A DNA stretch of 64,000 bases. It comes from Zhengitettix transpicula (Eukaryota > Arthropoda > Insecta > Orthoptera > Tetrigidae). Shown piece by piece: positions 35,530 to 48,179 of this stretch; position 1 is the first letter of the stretch, and each line of letters begins with the position of its first letter. Under the pieces are notes generated by a model. It did no database searches and was not told the DNA's origin. It worked only from the letters and a program-made list of their open reading frames with translations. The position numbers and the translations under genes are program-made. The stretch is taken from the NCBI GenBank assembly GCA_037074705.1, contig CM073592.1, positions 54,854,129-54,918,128 of the forward strand, given 5' to 3'.

Positions 35530-36510
35530 CAGCCGTCGCGGTTTAGCAAGTGATTCTCAATGGTTGCAAACAACGCTAATAAAATTTCCACAAAATGTCC
35601 ACGGTCAGAATTATTTCCTTACTCTTCCTCTTTAACTTCGCCATACTTTGGTCTCGACATCATTCTCACCCAGATTTCGCTATTCATCATCAAACTCTCT
35701 TCCGTGACACGTAACAGAAAATGTTATAAATCTTTTTCTACGACTTTAATGGGCACTCGCACGCTTAAAGCCCAGGTTTCTGTCTGTGAGACTCTCAACT
35801 ACGAGGAAACACAGTAATTAAAGTTCTCTTCCCTTCAGCCTCTCTCGTCATGAACAAATTCGTATTCTACACTCGTGGTTTCTTTCAAACAATCTAAAAA
35901 ACCTGTTAATAATTAAAGGATAAAAAATATACAAAACGTAATACGTGGCACGTTTCATTACGATTTACAATAAACAGTAGTTTACTATTTAGAAAACGGT
36001 TTCATTCTAGATGTTCCAATAATGTTTATTGTTCGTTACAAAAGTCCATTAAGTCTGTTTTGGATCTAGTAGGAACAAATATCTTGAGAATCGTATAAAT
36101 TTTGTCACAATTCATTAAACATAAATTAAAATGATAGTTTTAATACAGGGCTTTACATCCACGTCACGCAGTTCTCATTTCCGTCACACAATATCGTGGC
36201 ATATTTATACCTAAAGAAAAATTTCGGTTAGAGTGAAATGTAAAGTTACCGAGTTTAAATCCATGAAATCAGCGGCAAAATGGCGTCTCAGTTTTCACAT
36301 ACCTTTAACAAAAAATAACAAATGGAATGGAATAATAATGGGAAAAACAAATAATATTGTGTTGAATTTATAGACACACAAAAAAACATAAATTATAGAC
36401 CTATGTTTTAAAAGCAGTCTGTTCAAAGCACTATCCTATCGCCTCTTCTGATTTATTAGTTAATTACTATCAGGGATATTGAACTTCAAGCTTGTAACAA
36501 ACGTTATGCT
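35530..36510. other. Stretch without identified genes
   Basis: A GC-richer patch at 35545-35820 is open for 85 plus-strand codons, starting MVANNANKISTKC. It is not recognised. The remainder is AT-rich. Confidence 0.4.

Positions 36511-36514
<4 letters not shown>

Positions 36515-36558
<44 letters not shown>
36515..36558. repeat. (TA)n tract flanking an LTR
   Basis: Over 20 TA units immediately before the TGTAAT start of the LTR. Confidence 0.95.
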
Positions 36559-36561
<3 letters not shown>

Positions 36562-37479
36562 AATGCCAATTAATTAGGACATTAATTGTTTTGACATAAA
36601 ATTTAAATGTAGCGGCAGGAGCTTCCAAAGCGACAACGGATCCGAGATTTGTTACTTTCTCGGAAAGTCAAAAATGGCGTATGCGCGTTAAAAAATATAT
36701 GTAGTAATTAATGTATCATTAAACAAAGTTGTGAATTTAAGACAAAGTAAAAACATTCACGGAAGTATTATCCCGTAAATATCGCTAAGCTAGCAGTTTT
36801 TACGTCTATCAGCAGCCAGGAAAGGAGTGCAGTTTTTACGTCTGTAGCCAGCCAGGAATAGTAAAGTTGCAGTTTAAGTCCCAAACGGTAAAAAAATTAG
36901 CAAATCTATGAATCACAAGATTCATATAAGGCAAGCAGTTATCAGATAGCTGACAAAAAGGAGGATCATCCGAGTTCCTTGGAGCCTATCAAGGTGGACT
37001 TCAAGAGTGTAAAATCTGTGAGCCAATATTACAATCAGTGTAAAAATTTTGCAATAGTGTACTCCCGAAAACAAAAGGGAATGCTGGAACCAGCTGGACA
37101 AATGTGAGAAACAAAATATAAAAATTATTAATTATGTAAACGTAATTAAAGGATAGAGGTCAGATTTTGTTCTATTTTAATTGTCAATCAGAGTTAATTT
37201 CTTTTCTTTTAATTTCTTCCTATCAACATATTGTCTAGGTGAATTATAAATTGATTGTTAATAAGATTTTTTAGACAACTTGTTGTGTCCATTATCAAAC
37301 CCAGTAGAGATATAAAATTTTAAATTGTAATTGTTTGTGAGTTAAAGCAACAAAGTGGAAATAAATCATTATATGTTTTAAATTCTTGTTGATTATTTCA
37401 TTTAAATAACGCCTTACACTTGATTATTAAATTTTATAAATTCATTAAATTAATTAAAGCTTAATTGTTGTTCATTACA
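36559..37479 (+). mobile_element. Solo LTR in an (AT)n tract (best copy of the family)
   Basis: About 921 bp from TGTAAT (36559) to ATTACA (37474-37479), with (AT)n on both sides. It aligns with the reverse of 63095-64000, sharing the blocks CATTCACGGAAG, CATATAAGGCAAGCAGT, GACAAAAAGGAGGATCATCC and TGTTGTGTCCATTATCAAAC. Inside, a ~38-bp unit containing GCAGTTTTTACGTCT and CAGCCAGGAA is tandemly duplicated at about 36798-36875, and the minus-strand copy shows the same arrangement. No primer-binding site follows the 3' end. The sequence goes directly into AT repeat and then another LTR start. The family is therefore present here only as LTRs. Confidence 0.75.
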
Positions 37480-37492
37480 ATATATATATAAT

Positions 37493-38004
37493 TGTAGTAA
37501 TTAAAAGGCAATTAATAATAAATAATTAAAACAAATTGTGGATTTGGATTTTTATCGGCAAACAGACACAAATCACACACAAGAATCTTATAGGCCTAAG
37601 GTATTGTAAGACTTAGCGCGCTGAGAGGAATGTATAGGGCAGTTGGCGGCGAAACATTGCAGAGGACGGAAAATAAAATTTTAACAGAGACTAAACTAAA
37701 CTAAAATGTATTACCAAATAAAGTTGTGAATTAATACAAAATAAAACATTCACGGAAGTATTACGTCGTCAATATTAGAAAGTAATAGCAGTTTCGTCAG
37801 AATAGAACTTTACAAATTCTTCGTGGAGGAATCGTTCCAGGATAACATTGGTAAATTATTGTGGAGCGAAGCAGTCATCAAAATACAGACAATCTTGCCA
37901 AATTTTAAAGTGAAGTGTAGAATCAGCGAAAACCAAAGCCTGATATTAAAAGTAAAGTGTGTGAAAGTGTCTGAACGAGGTAAAAATTGATTGTCCTGGT
38001 ACCA

Positions 38005-38038
<34 letters not shown>

Positions 38039-38310
38039 AACTGTAAGTAATACATCAATTAAATTATTAATTGTAAATCTTTAGTTAAATATAAAATCGT
38101 CAGATTTCGGATTTTTGAATATTGTAAATATTTGAGTATTGGCATAACTTTACAGTAATATGATCGTTTAAAAAGAGTAATACCTTTCTTTATTTAAAGG
38201 CCCAGATAAAGACCCTGAGAGAAAAGGTAAAAAATTTTGGATTGTACGTAATAAATATTGTTAAATTCAATAAATATCTATTTTGTAACTTGAATTCTTT
38301 TGGCATATAA
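37493..38310 (+). mobile_element. Second, divergent LTR in tandem
   Basis: Begins TGTAGTAATTAAAAGGCAAT 13 bp after the previous LTR ends, the spacer being AT repeat. It shares the order of landmarks: AAAGTTGTGAATT..., ACATTCACGGAAGTATTA (37744) and a late AAAGACCCTGAGAGAAAAGG (38212). It ends near CTTTTGGCAT, which resembles the first bases of the primer-binding site. It is much more diverged than its neighbour, and the 3' boundary is uncertain. A (GATA)/(GA)n tract lies inside at 38007-38038. Confidence 0.55.
38007..38038 (+). repeat. (GATA)n(GA)n microsatellite
   Basis: Three GATA units, then about ten GA units, inside the divergent LTR. Confidence 0.9.
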
Positions 38311-38319
38311 TAAATTAAT

Positions 38320-40465
38320 TTGTTTGTTTAATTAACTAAAAATCTTATTTATTAACATCCTATTAATTTAAAAGTTAGAATTTGTTAAATGATGCATTAA
38401 CGTGGCTTAACTATTATTTAATTGTATTTTCATTCTCATAAAACACAATATATAGTCGATAGATACAGAAATAAACAATTAACATATCCTTAAAATTTTT
38501 ACACTCTAAATCCTTAAATTTGTGTGATTACAGTCTGCAATTGAAATTTACCATTACGATCTAATAAAGTATAAATAATTTTTGTTTTTGTATCATCCCA
38601 ATTTTTCCCATCATTAATTCATAAGAAGAATTAATTTTTCATTACAAATTTAATTAGGGAATATGGAGCTGTTAACAATTTTTTCATGGAAATATAATCG
38701 TAATTTTATAGCACAAATTTTAATATGTATATATATATATAAAATTATATACTGTATTAATTAAATAATTTGATAATGATAATAGTTTTCCTTATTCATA
38801 TTTGCTACTGATGAAAAAACGTTTAGTGTAATAAAAAAACAACAAAAATATTTAAAAAATTAATTTCTTTGAGTAAGGAAACAATTTAAAATCTAATATT
38901 AATAACATTAATGGAACCTTCGATAATCTGTCATCTAATAATAAAAATATAAAATTTTTATGTATTTTTGTATTTATACTCGATCTGGAAGAAATTTAAT
39001 TTAGCTACGAAACGAAATGTGCCCGTATTACACGACAGAGACTGAAACGGTTAAACATTTTGTTAGGTAAACTTATCAAAATGAGTATTACGGCAATCAG
39101 CAGTCATAGTGTGTCTACTTCGACAATTGACTTGGAGATGGATCTTGTGTGTTCTCATTGGCGCATTGCCTAACTTTGCGTTGTTTACGTTGGGACGGAG
39201 ATATGGCAAGTCTGCCAGGGGCTTTCATTAGTTTGCAGTCTGCAAAGCTCCATCAGTGAGGGATTTATACTAGACTCCGTCCTTTCTTTAATTTTAATTT
39301 TACGGGTCACTTAAGTTTTTCCGTTAAAAAAAAACTAGCAGAACTCTGACGGGGATGCAAACACTTGTTAATTGGCTCATTAATAATTCCAGTCTAGAAA
39401 CGAATACAGTTTCAGGAATTGTTTATATTAGCTTGGTTGATCTTAATTTCTTGAAAAACATTAATTAATTTCGAAAGTTCTTGTCATTTATTAATTCATT
39501 TCGGAAATTAATTTCGTGCCTAGCTTATAAAATCGGAGAAATATACCCCATTTTGTCTTTTTATATGCAGACTTAAATAAAGTATCAAATAAATGGACCA
39601 AATTAATATAATTCATTTGTAATCATCATTTTTCTTGGCGGTGTTTTGCGTTAGTATATATTATTATGGCGTTTTCTATTACCTACAGCGGTTTAACTTC
39701 AGGGTGTTTAAGAGTGAAGTAATTATAAATGGAACTCTTAACGAATGATAATATGCAGTTATAAACGAATAATATGAAATAAATTGGCCAACGGCACAAA
39801 TATAAGAACTATGAAATCAATGTTTCGAACAGAAAATGAATTCAGTTCATTTGTGACGAACACTAATGGGGTGGTTAATTATTACATAGCGCTCCATAGT
39901 TGGAAGCTATTGTTTAGATTACTATCTCGTGAATAAGTCGGTACGTGGCTTAGAATCCATCGATTTGATTTTATATTTGCGTTTCTTAAGTTACGAGATC
40001 CGAAGCCAAAGTAATACTCAGGTCACATGCGCAATAGAAGAAGGGAGAAGGTGGAGGGGACCATTGTCGTTATTTGGACACATCCCCTTGCGCAGAATCT
40101 GGAACTACGCCAATACCATTTATAAAAAGAATAATTATATTCTTACGAACAGGATATACTCAGAGCAACAAGGTCCTACTAATTTTAACCTATGAATTTT
40201 TTGGTTTACATATCCTAAACTGAGCACAACATATTTTCAAGTGTGAAAGTTTTCAGTACAGTTTTAACACTAACAAGTTGCCGTAACAGAGGTTCGTGTG
40301 AAACAGTGTTGTCTTACCCGCACTGATATTTCAGGGCAGTGGATCACTCCGCATCTTGTTTAACACGATTTGGTATTTTCTCGTTACTGTTTGCATGTCA
40401 ATTTGATTTATTTTGCTTTCTACAAGAAAACGGTAGGACCGAATCTGTGTTGTTGTTTTTTTTGT
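38320..40465. other. AT-rich stretch with a GC-richer patch
   Basis: 39010-39300 is GC-richer and contains an inverted pair, GTTTGCAG/CTGCAAAG, near 39230-39250. No gene is identified. Plus-strand frames near 39930-40195 are unremarkable. Confidence 0.4.
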
Positions 40466-40470
40466 TTTTT

Positions 40471-40834
40471 GGGGGTAACAGGCTACATGAGGGTAATCCA
40501 CATGGTGGCAACTCCCCTTTAATAGCATAGGAAGGTATTTGAAAGGGGGGATGCGGAAGGGTAGAGGAAGGTATCCAAGGGTTAACTAGGGCCCCCGGAC
40601 TATGGTTTAAGGATCCTACTCGGCAATTCGCCTAAAAGTGATGCAGGCAAAACCCAGGAAAAACCTGCATCAGGTAGGTCGGGAATGTGGTACTTGTCCC
40701 ACGCACTTCCGATGGCGGGAGAGGGGTTAGCTGTGGGGTCACAGTTTTTCCCTCTCCATGCCTTGACCGGTTTAGGAGGCAGCTGGCCGACTATTCCAAT
40801 AGGAATAGAGGACAACTCTTACCGTATGCCCAAA
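40471..40834 (-). mobile_element. Family S retroposon, copy 10, 5'-truncated
   Basis: T-rich run followed by GGGTAACAGGCTACATGAGG (minus-sense 3' end, 'CTGTTACCCT' subtype). It follows the family to GGACAACTCTTACCGTATGC and then stops abruptly, lacking about 150 bp of the 5' end. Few differences from the copy at 24391, so relatively young. Confidence 0.9.
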
Positions 40835-41880
40835 CTTTTTTAGTTATTACACAGAGGAATACAAAATTACATGCGACATATTTTTACAAAATGATATATT
40901 AAAACACTGCAACTATATTTCGTTGTTAAAAAAAGCTGTTGGAAAATTTTTGTCGTTATCAGCCACTTGTAATTTGTAAACAAACTGTCAAATATTGAAA
41001 ATATTACTGTTTTCAATTCGGACTTTCCACTTTACTTTCTCTTAAGGGGAATATATTTAGTCGGTAAACGGATTATTTGTGTTCAAAAGAAAGCAAGAAG
41101 ATACCGTACTATTATTTTTTCAGTCAAGGAAAAAAACTTGATGCTAGAAGTGACGTTTATAAGAAAATAATAGAAGGAACCGTGTAAAATTTTATCATCT
41201 CCTTATGAAAGAAGGTATGCAGTTTGTTAAACTTAAAAAGCTAGACGTATACTCATAATAAACACAAAATTCTGCTATTCGAGTCATTCTGATGAAGACT
41301 GTTTACAATTCCGAAAGCTCTAAAGTTTCCGGAATATAAAGGAAATAATGGTAAACAAGAGAGAAACAAAAGGAGAAAGCGAGTGGTGAAAAGTGATGGC
41401 GGAGCAAGCGGGTTACCAGCGACGCGGAACAGACTTCGCAGGGGAAGTGAAGGTAAGCATAAAATAGCTTCCACAAAGACACGAAGGCGGCAGAGTCTGA
41501 TTCCGTTTACCACGAGGTGTAGAATATATAACAAAAACAAGTACTGCTACAGACTGTATACGCTTAATCCTTTCTGTAGTCTGAAACACAGACATACATA
41601 AAAATATAAAATATTACTGAATATTATATTTTCAAACTGTCATTCTAACACAATACTTTGAGGAAACAAACAAGGACATAATTGCATGAAAATATAAATT
41701 ACACATATTACAGTAACTATCAGGCCATTATTAATTATTTTTACTTTATATCTTCCAATTACTTTAAATTGTGGTTTTTGTTGTCAATACTCTACTCATA
41801 AATTTATTATTACTCTTAATTTATTACTTAGTACTGCTGAACCATGGTTGACTGACAGTCCTAAATGATCACTAAATTTA
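40835..41880. other. Stretch without identified genes
   Basis: GC-richer patch at 41370-41560 with overlapping frames on both strands. No motif is recognised. Confidence 0.4.
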
Positions 41881-41899
41881 TGTATTCTGCAATCGAAGT

Positions 41900-42060
41900 G
41901 ACGATCTACCAGTTCGCAAACCTCCACGGTGTCGTGATTATACCGACCGTGCTCTGAGCGACCAAAGTCAAATCGTGCCTATAGCAACCACGATAGGTAG
42001 GGAGGAACCACGCCCCTCCACCACCCTCCCCAATCCCTCTACTGTTCCAGTTTCCAAAGC
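41900..42060 (-). other. GC-rich repeat-like segment with G-quadruplex motif
   Basis: On the minus strand a run GGG-N3-GGGG-N1-GGG-N7-GGGG (42013-42037) fits a G-quadruplex motif. Further along the same strand, a weak A-box-like (TCGCTCAGAGC) and B-box-like (GGTTTGCGAACTGG) pair flanks a 6-bp CACGGT/ACCGTG stem. It could be a SINE head, but no complete tRNA fold is possible. Confidence 0.3.
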
Positions 42061-42759
42061 TGGAACACGGTGTTAATCCAATAATTTATCATGTGTATAA
42101 GATAAATTATATCATATTTTCATTTTCTCTCGATAGAGAAAATTAGCTAAGAAATTAAGTTCAGAATATTGCATTGTTAAGGTCGACTTGTAATAACTAG
42201 TCGCTAGTTATGAACTCAATTCTGTAATACTTCGTTCCATTTTATTACTAACTGGCTTGCTGTCCGGCATTACCACTGTAATTACTTATATAAACCCGTA
42301 CTTAATTGTATATTAATATTTAGTAAAGAAGTGATTTAACCTAAATATAAATGTTACTTGTTCCGTACATACTTTCGACCGATAGTGCACCGATAGTGCA
42401 TGAATTGAATTGCTATAAATACATTTAAATTTATTACATCAAACCCAACAAACATACCTCTGAATTTCTTTTCGAATAGAATACTTAAATATTCTCTTTG
42501 AGTATTGCAGGATATATTTGTCCCTCAGCCTTCCGAACTTACGAAAGATTAAATTGATGACATTTTTAGCTATATTAACAATGGAAACAAATGGTCACCA
42601 TATTAGAGTCAGTAATATGGTACGAAAATTACCTTACATTTTCCGCAATGTACGCAATTGTTTTTTTTATCATCATTCGATGGAGTATTCCTAGATAAAG
42701 TCATACTTTTTATTAAATGAAAATATTTTTGCTTTACTTTATTACGGAAAAAGGAACTA

Positions 42760-43035
42760 TTTCCTTTGTTCGTTGCGTACTAACGTCTCTCTCCCACGTG
42801 CATGTGACGTCATAGTATCTTGGCGCGCAGTAATTTAACACAAAATTATCAGGATTTTCAATTATAATTCTTTTCACATTGATGCTAGGGTTTGTCACCC
42901 CCACATTACCGTTTCTCGTGTTTTGAAGAATGTGGGTACCAAGTTTTGTTGCAATCTATCCATTATAAATTTTTATAAATATTAACGTAAAGACATACAA
43001 ATATACATCCTTTTTTATTGTATAGATGTATAGTA
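42760..43035 (+). mobile_element. Possible LINE 3' end or related repeat remnant
   Basis: Contains GGGTACCAAGTTTTGTTGCA followed by ACATACAAATATACATCC and a TTTATTGTATAGATGTATAG end, the style of 3' termini seen in RTE-type LINEs of arthropods. The first block also resembles the inner arm of the inverted-repeat family at 59830. Assignment between these two is open. Confidence 0.35.
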
Positions 43036-46000
43036 TCATTATTGTCCTTAAAATAATTTGTGACAGTTAATCATTGTTACACTTATTATTAATTCAACTA
43101 GCTGTTTTGTTTCTAATCATTGTTTATTCGTAGTCGTGAAGTATTTTATCGAGCCTTTAATATTTTTGCGGATGCATTTTTTACTTCTTTTTCATTCCTC
43201 TTCGCCCAATTCTTTAGATTTAATTTTTTAAAAAAAATTGCAGCTCTACCTATTTCCATTTCCCAATCAAAATGAGTATATATGCTCCAATCCTCCCTAC
43301 AATCGAGTTCAGATTAGAATTCCAGGATTTTTAACATTGTTCGTTCTTTGATGATATGCAAAAACGTAACTGTCGTCTTTGCCTAGTACATTAAAGAAAA
43401 TCATCACATTACCCTTAGCCAGTGTTTAATTCTTATGCGTAATATTATAACCGAATTTACAATTTCTATCAGTTCTTGATGAAACACGCTTTATTTTTCT
43501 CCCCTTTATCGTCACATCAATTATGTTGAAAATTAATTTATGGGTTAACAAGAAATAAAATTATCTAAAATTCCAAATTACAGTAAGTTTGGTTTCATGA
43601 ACATGTTTTAATGTGGAAACTTTTTAACACACGAAGGCCTGGAGGACGAATTTCTACGTTTTACTGACAGAAACGCGTGTCCATATATAATTGCCTTTAC
43701 GTTCGAGCAGCGTAAAAATCCGCATCGACAACCACCGTAGTTCAGTAAACCCACAGAAACGGAATGTACACAACTGAAACGCATGTGGCCTCCCAAAACA
43801 TATTAAACTTTTCATGGCCGCTCCCCACCGAAAATTCCTAATAACATTACTCTCACAAATCGGGACAACCAGACGGAACCGAGGCTTTGATAATTGTTTC
43901 GAGGTGCGCACTTCAAACAAACTATTGTTCTGGTCTCGCTGACATTTTTTGTATGCTTGACATTGTATTCTGTGTACCTTTAAACGTTTTTTGTACATTA
44001 TGTTACAGTCGTACAGAAAAAACGGTTTTTATAGCTTAAAATCTTCTATCTTACACATTCCTGTTTACTAACGTGACTGGACCCTGCATTAATCAATTTA
44101 AACGTAGTTTTCATTATGCAGTAGATATATTTATTAATTTACGTATTCAATATCTACTTACTACAAATTTACGTAAATATAATTTCAAAACTACTTGCAT
44201 TTCGTGTACTTAATAATTCTTTTTTCATTTTTAATATGATTTATAATTTGGATTCAGAATTTTGTTACGAATTTTTTTTAAATTCCATTTTTAACTTTTT
44301 TATAAGAGTAACTGCCGCAACGGTCTCATCCGGTCTCCTACCAGCATCCCAGCTTGTTGGTCAACTTACACTTCATTTTTCCGCCGATGCGCCATTTTAC
44401 GGTTAGTGAGTTTGATTCATTGCATAAAAAATTTGTGGCATTCTCATACTTAAATACCAAATAGATTTGCAAATTAATCCCAATTCTATCCAACATTTTC
44501 ATATATAAATTGTATTCATTGTCAGCATTTGAATGTAAAATAATAGAACAAATGCAGCACCGCGATCGCGGAGCCACCGCCCTCTCCTGTATACATACCC
44601 ACTATGTAACGTAAAATGTGGACGGGAACACTTTTCTTATATTCTCTGCGTGACTTTTGTCAAAAAGTAACCGCCGTATCAAGAATACTCATGAAAGATA
44701 AAATTCATATTTTTTAAATACTTTAAAATAAGATGCGAACGATTTTTCTGCGATCACAGTTCGTAATTTTATAAATACCGTATATTTTAAACAAAATTCC
44801 ACTTCGGCAATACCGTCTTATTTACAAGAACGGAGGAACCATATTTGATGAAATAAATAAAATTTAGAAAAAAAACTTTTTCTCTAATTTGAGCCTCCAA
44901 AATTCCGATAAAGAAAATACTCATTGTCTCGTATTTAATGTGTTGAAATTAAAATTGGTACAATTTTTTTTCTCCCGAATTATTCATTAACCAAAACTTA
45001 CAGTTTGAATTACACTTTCTTATGTATGAACTGTGCCTTCACAGTTTTTGAATGTTTCGTATTGATCGAACTGAGGTTGGCGGAATATTCTATATCAGAT
45101 CGTTTTATTACATGATAAATTTTATTATTATTTTATGTGTCTAGGGAAGTGTATAATCTTTTTTTAAAAAGTATTTCTTGGACGATATGGAAATTTTAAG
45201 AAAATCATATAATATTTTTCATAGACGTTTCATACCAATTGCTGATATTTCTGATAGTGTGTTTTATTTATACCTTCATTTTCAATACGGTAGATATCTA
45301 AATTGTCTACTATGAATAAATAAATTAGGATGACAATGTAATAAAAATTTTAGTATCAATGAAAACAGTAAAAGTTTCGATCTTCCCAAATCATTTTAAG
45401 ACTCAGAATTTTAATTAAGTTTAGAAATACAGAAAACTACAATTACTTATAACTTTTTACGTGGTCGGACTCTATTTACCGACGAATTATAATGTCGTCC
45501 TGCAAATTAAAATAAAATTTGCAAACAATTATCAGACATGATAATATTTCCTATTCAAAATTTACTCACTTGTGTATCGTTTTATAGCCTGCCTCTCAAC
45601 GTATTTTTTTCGTTGTGACCCAGGTGGTTAGAATTTCGAACTCGATGTAGCATTCTCTGCATGAAACCAAACAGGCGCGTCATGCTCCCTCTCTGTGCAC
45701 AATGCAAAGCCTTGATTCCGGAGCGCAGAACGGTTCAAATAGCACGATTCAAATGCATATTCAGCAGAAAGGAAATACGGGTTCTCGCCGAAGAAAAGAG
45801 TATGCGTGAAACCGTTATTAATGAGCACATCGGTCACAGCTGTGAACTTCCACGAAACGTTTACTCTTACTGCCATTCGTATTGCTCACAATATGTAAAG
45901 ACGAAAACCTCTCAAATTTATTTTTTGTTAATAACACATATAAGACGTGCTTTGAAAAATATAGTATTAGTAAATCTTACTTCTACTATTATATGCTAAA

Positions 46001-47460
46001 CCTTTACTCGTGTCCTCTATCTCCAGAAAGTAATTTATTTTCGAAGTATTCTGTAAAAATGGTTCGTACGGTTAATGTAAATTTAATTATTTTTCGGATC
46101 ATTAACTTTATAATCCAATTTTATCATTTGTAAATAAAGTCCTGGTATTCATTTTACTTTAATACCAGTTATAAATATTTATTTCTATTTATAGAGTACT
46201 GAAATGAAAATATAGTAAAATAGGACGAATTGTGAAAACAAAAGTGGGGTGTGAGAGATATTTCCAATTATATGAAAATGATGTTTGCACACCTGTAAAA
46301 TTCAGAAAAAGAATAGTAAGAGTATGTAAAATGGTATACTACAGAAGAATAGTGAATTGTATCATGACTTAGAAGTTTACGAAAGTGTCAATAAAGGAAT
46401 GAGCCACTGCTAGCATCATAATTACAAAATAAACGATTTAATAAAATAAAAATTCTGCATCGAGATACTTACTACAGAGTATACATTAAATATTCATGGA
46501 ATAATCATGTAAATATTTTGTGTTATTATATTATTCCTTCAACATTTATTACGTAGTATATAATTCTCTTGAAAATAAAATGATTGAAGTCCATTATAAA
46601 TCATAATAATCGACTAAAAAACTTTATGATAATTTTTTAAACTTTTATGAAAGGTTAAATATTTTTCACTCGATTATTCTCATTCGCGTTTTGATTTTAG
46701 ACTCCTGTTTTCGCATCATTGATTGCAGTGATCCTGTATCGCAGCAGCATGTACACTAGATACGACACATAATTTGTATTGAGTAAGTATTGTTGGGAGG
46801 CGGTTGGAAAAAGCGGTCGATAATGATATTTTTGTATTGTTGGGACGTACAACACCTCAATCCGAGCATCATCTGAGTCGGATATTTCGATTGACCTAAA
46901 TTTATATGCCGCAGTAGTAAGAAATTTTGTGATTGGGTGAATTTTCAGAAGACAAGGGACAGCACGTACGTATTATCCCACAAGTTTAAAGTTTCTGGTT
47001 GAAAACCGATGAGAGAGTTCTTCGTGGCTGGAATACATTATTGGCGTAATATAGTATAATTATAGCGAGGTACATTTTCAGTTTCTGTATGACATTGTGT
47101 GTGTGTTAGTCGTAGGTAGAGAGTGATTTTTTTATTCTGTCCCCTTTACTGGTATTTATTTGTTTAATTACTTGCTATAAACAGCTTACTCTAATATGCT
47201 ATCAACGACGTTTTTATATTTCCTCCATCCCGAAATATACTCACAATCCCAATCCATATTATAAAATAAAATGTTTTATTTGATTCCTAAATAGTATATA
47301 CCAAGACCGTGACCCGCGTAGCGTCATGATAATATTGCCCAAACGCAATTATAAATATATATGCTCCGTTGTTTAAGACTTAGTTGAAAAACGAAATGTT
47401 TTTTCCATTAAATCCAGGATATTTTACATAAAACCTTAATTATACTTATTTGAAACTAAC
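43036..47460. other. AT-rich stretch with three GC-richer patches, no gene identified
   Basis: Patches at 43620-43990 (minus frame of 114 codons), 44330-44640 and 45590-45880 (plus frame of 112 codons starting MKPNRRVMLPLCAQCK, preceded by a T-run and GACCCAG that could be an acceptor) are the only candidates for exons. None is recognisable. Confidence 0.35.
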
Positions 47461-47472
47461 TAAAATTAGTTA

Positions 47473-47936
47473 ATAATACAGATTGTATAGGAAAATCTAG
47501 TATGGCTAAATTAGATAGTATCAATCACGTTTAGGTCCCTAAGATAGTCCATGATTGGGTTAATATATTGAGGTTCGCTTAGGCATTCCTTGTAGCTGTC
47601 TGGGATTCCATAGTCTCTTCTTTTTTGTAGCGTGTACTCACACTCATTGATTATGTGTCGGGTGGTAATTTTGGAGTTGAATTTGTCACATGCAACAGGG
47701 TTGGTTTTGGTGATTAGGTGACCGTGAGATAGTCTAGAATGACCAATTCTTAGACGGGTGAATACAATCTGTATTATTAAAGAATGTAAACCATATTGTA
47801 CCTAAGACGTAGCCAATATCCTATAAATAATGAAACCACAATGTAAAAAAAAAATAGTAGTAGTAATTTTGTAATGTAAATCGTGGTCAATAATAACCAT
47901 GTCGGTTGATGTGACAATAAACTAAATAATAATAAA
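47473..47936 (+). mobile_element. LINE insertion with 5' inversion (twin-priming structure)
   Basis: Flanked by the direct repeat AAAATTAGTTA at 47462-47472 and 47937-47947. The left part (47473-47761) is in minus orientation and carries the end of ORF2 plus its first 3' UTR bases. The right part (47762-47936) is the 3' UTR in plus orientation, ending in an A-rich tail (AATAATAATAAAAAAA). The two parts overlap by 16-19 bases of the same element sequence. ATACAATCTGTATTAT therefore appears once in each orientation, at 47473-47488 (complement) and 47762-47777. This is what twin priming produces. Confidence 0.85.
47511..47763 (-). pseudogene. LINE ORF2 C-terminus (RNase H-side, cysteine/histidine tail)
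   Basis: An uninterrupted 83-codon frame ending in a stop at 47511-47513 reads RLRIGHSRLSHGHL, then CDKF, TTRHIINECEYTLQKRRDYG and a tail ending in DLNVIDTI. The R-[LI]-R-x-GH-[ST]-R-L-[ST]-H block followed by C...(T)xxHIIxEC is the usual C-terminus of I/Jockey-type LINE polyproteins, just after the RNase H or reverse transcriptase domain. The first cysteine of the zinc-knuckle pair is partly altered. Only the last part of the protein is present, because the element is 5'-truncated and inverted. With no stops or frameshifts, it is young. Confidence 0.8.
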
Positions 47937-47947
47937 AAAATTAGTTA

Positions 47948-48179
47948 GCTTTCCTTGTAATTATGCTTCCCAAATAACACAATTGTTCCACTTGCTGCAT
48001 AATATTTTCCAATATTCAGTTGCATCAAAGTTTTCTGTCGGTAAAGTTAATTAATGTATTCAGAATTTTTCTATTAGTTTTACGTCAGAAATAATCTTGA
48101 AAGAAATTATTAAACTTCTGAAAGAAGCGAGAATGTCAACGCGTTTTTATTTGTTCTCGTTTATTATTCCTGGGATCTG
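47948..48179. other. AT-rich spacer
   Basis: Nothing recognised. Confidence 0.5.

Noticed and set aside
36559..38310. Complete LTR retrotransposon between the two tandem LTRs
   Set aside because: Only 13 bp of AT repeat separate the LTRs. There is no internal region, primer site, polypurine tract or coding sequence.
41900..41975. Minus-strand tRNA gene
   Set aside because: The A- and B-box-like strings are weak and the only good stem (CACGGT/ACCGTG) closes a 15-base loop, so no tRNA cloverleaf forms.
43608..43998. Two overlapping minus-strand frames (62 and 114 codons)
   Set aside because: Overlap in different phases, no domain, no splice or start context that favours either.
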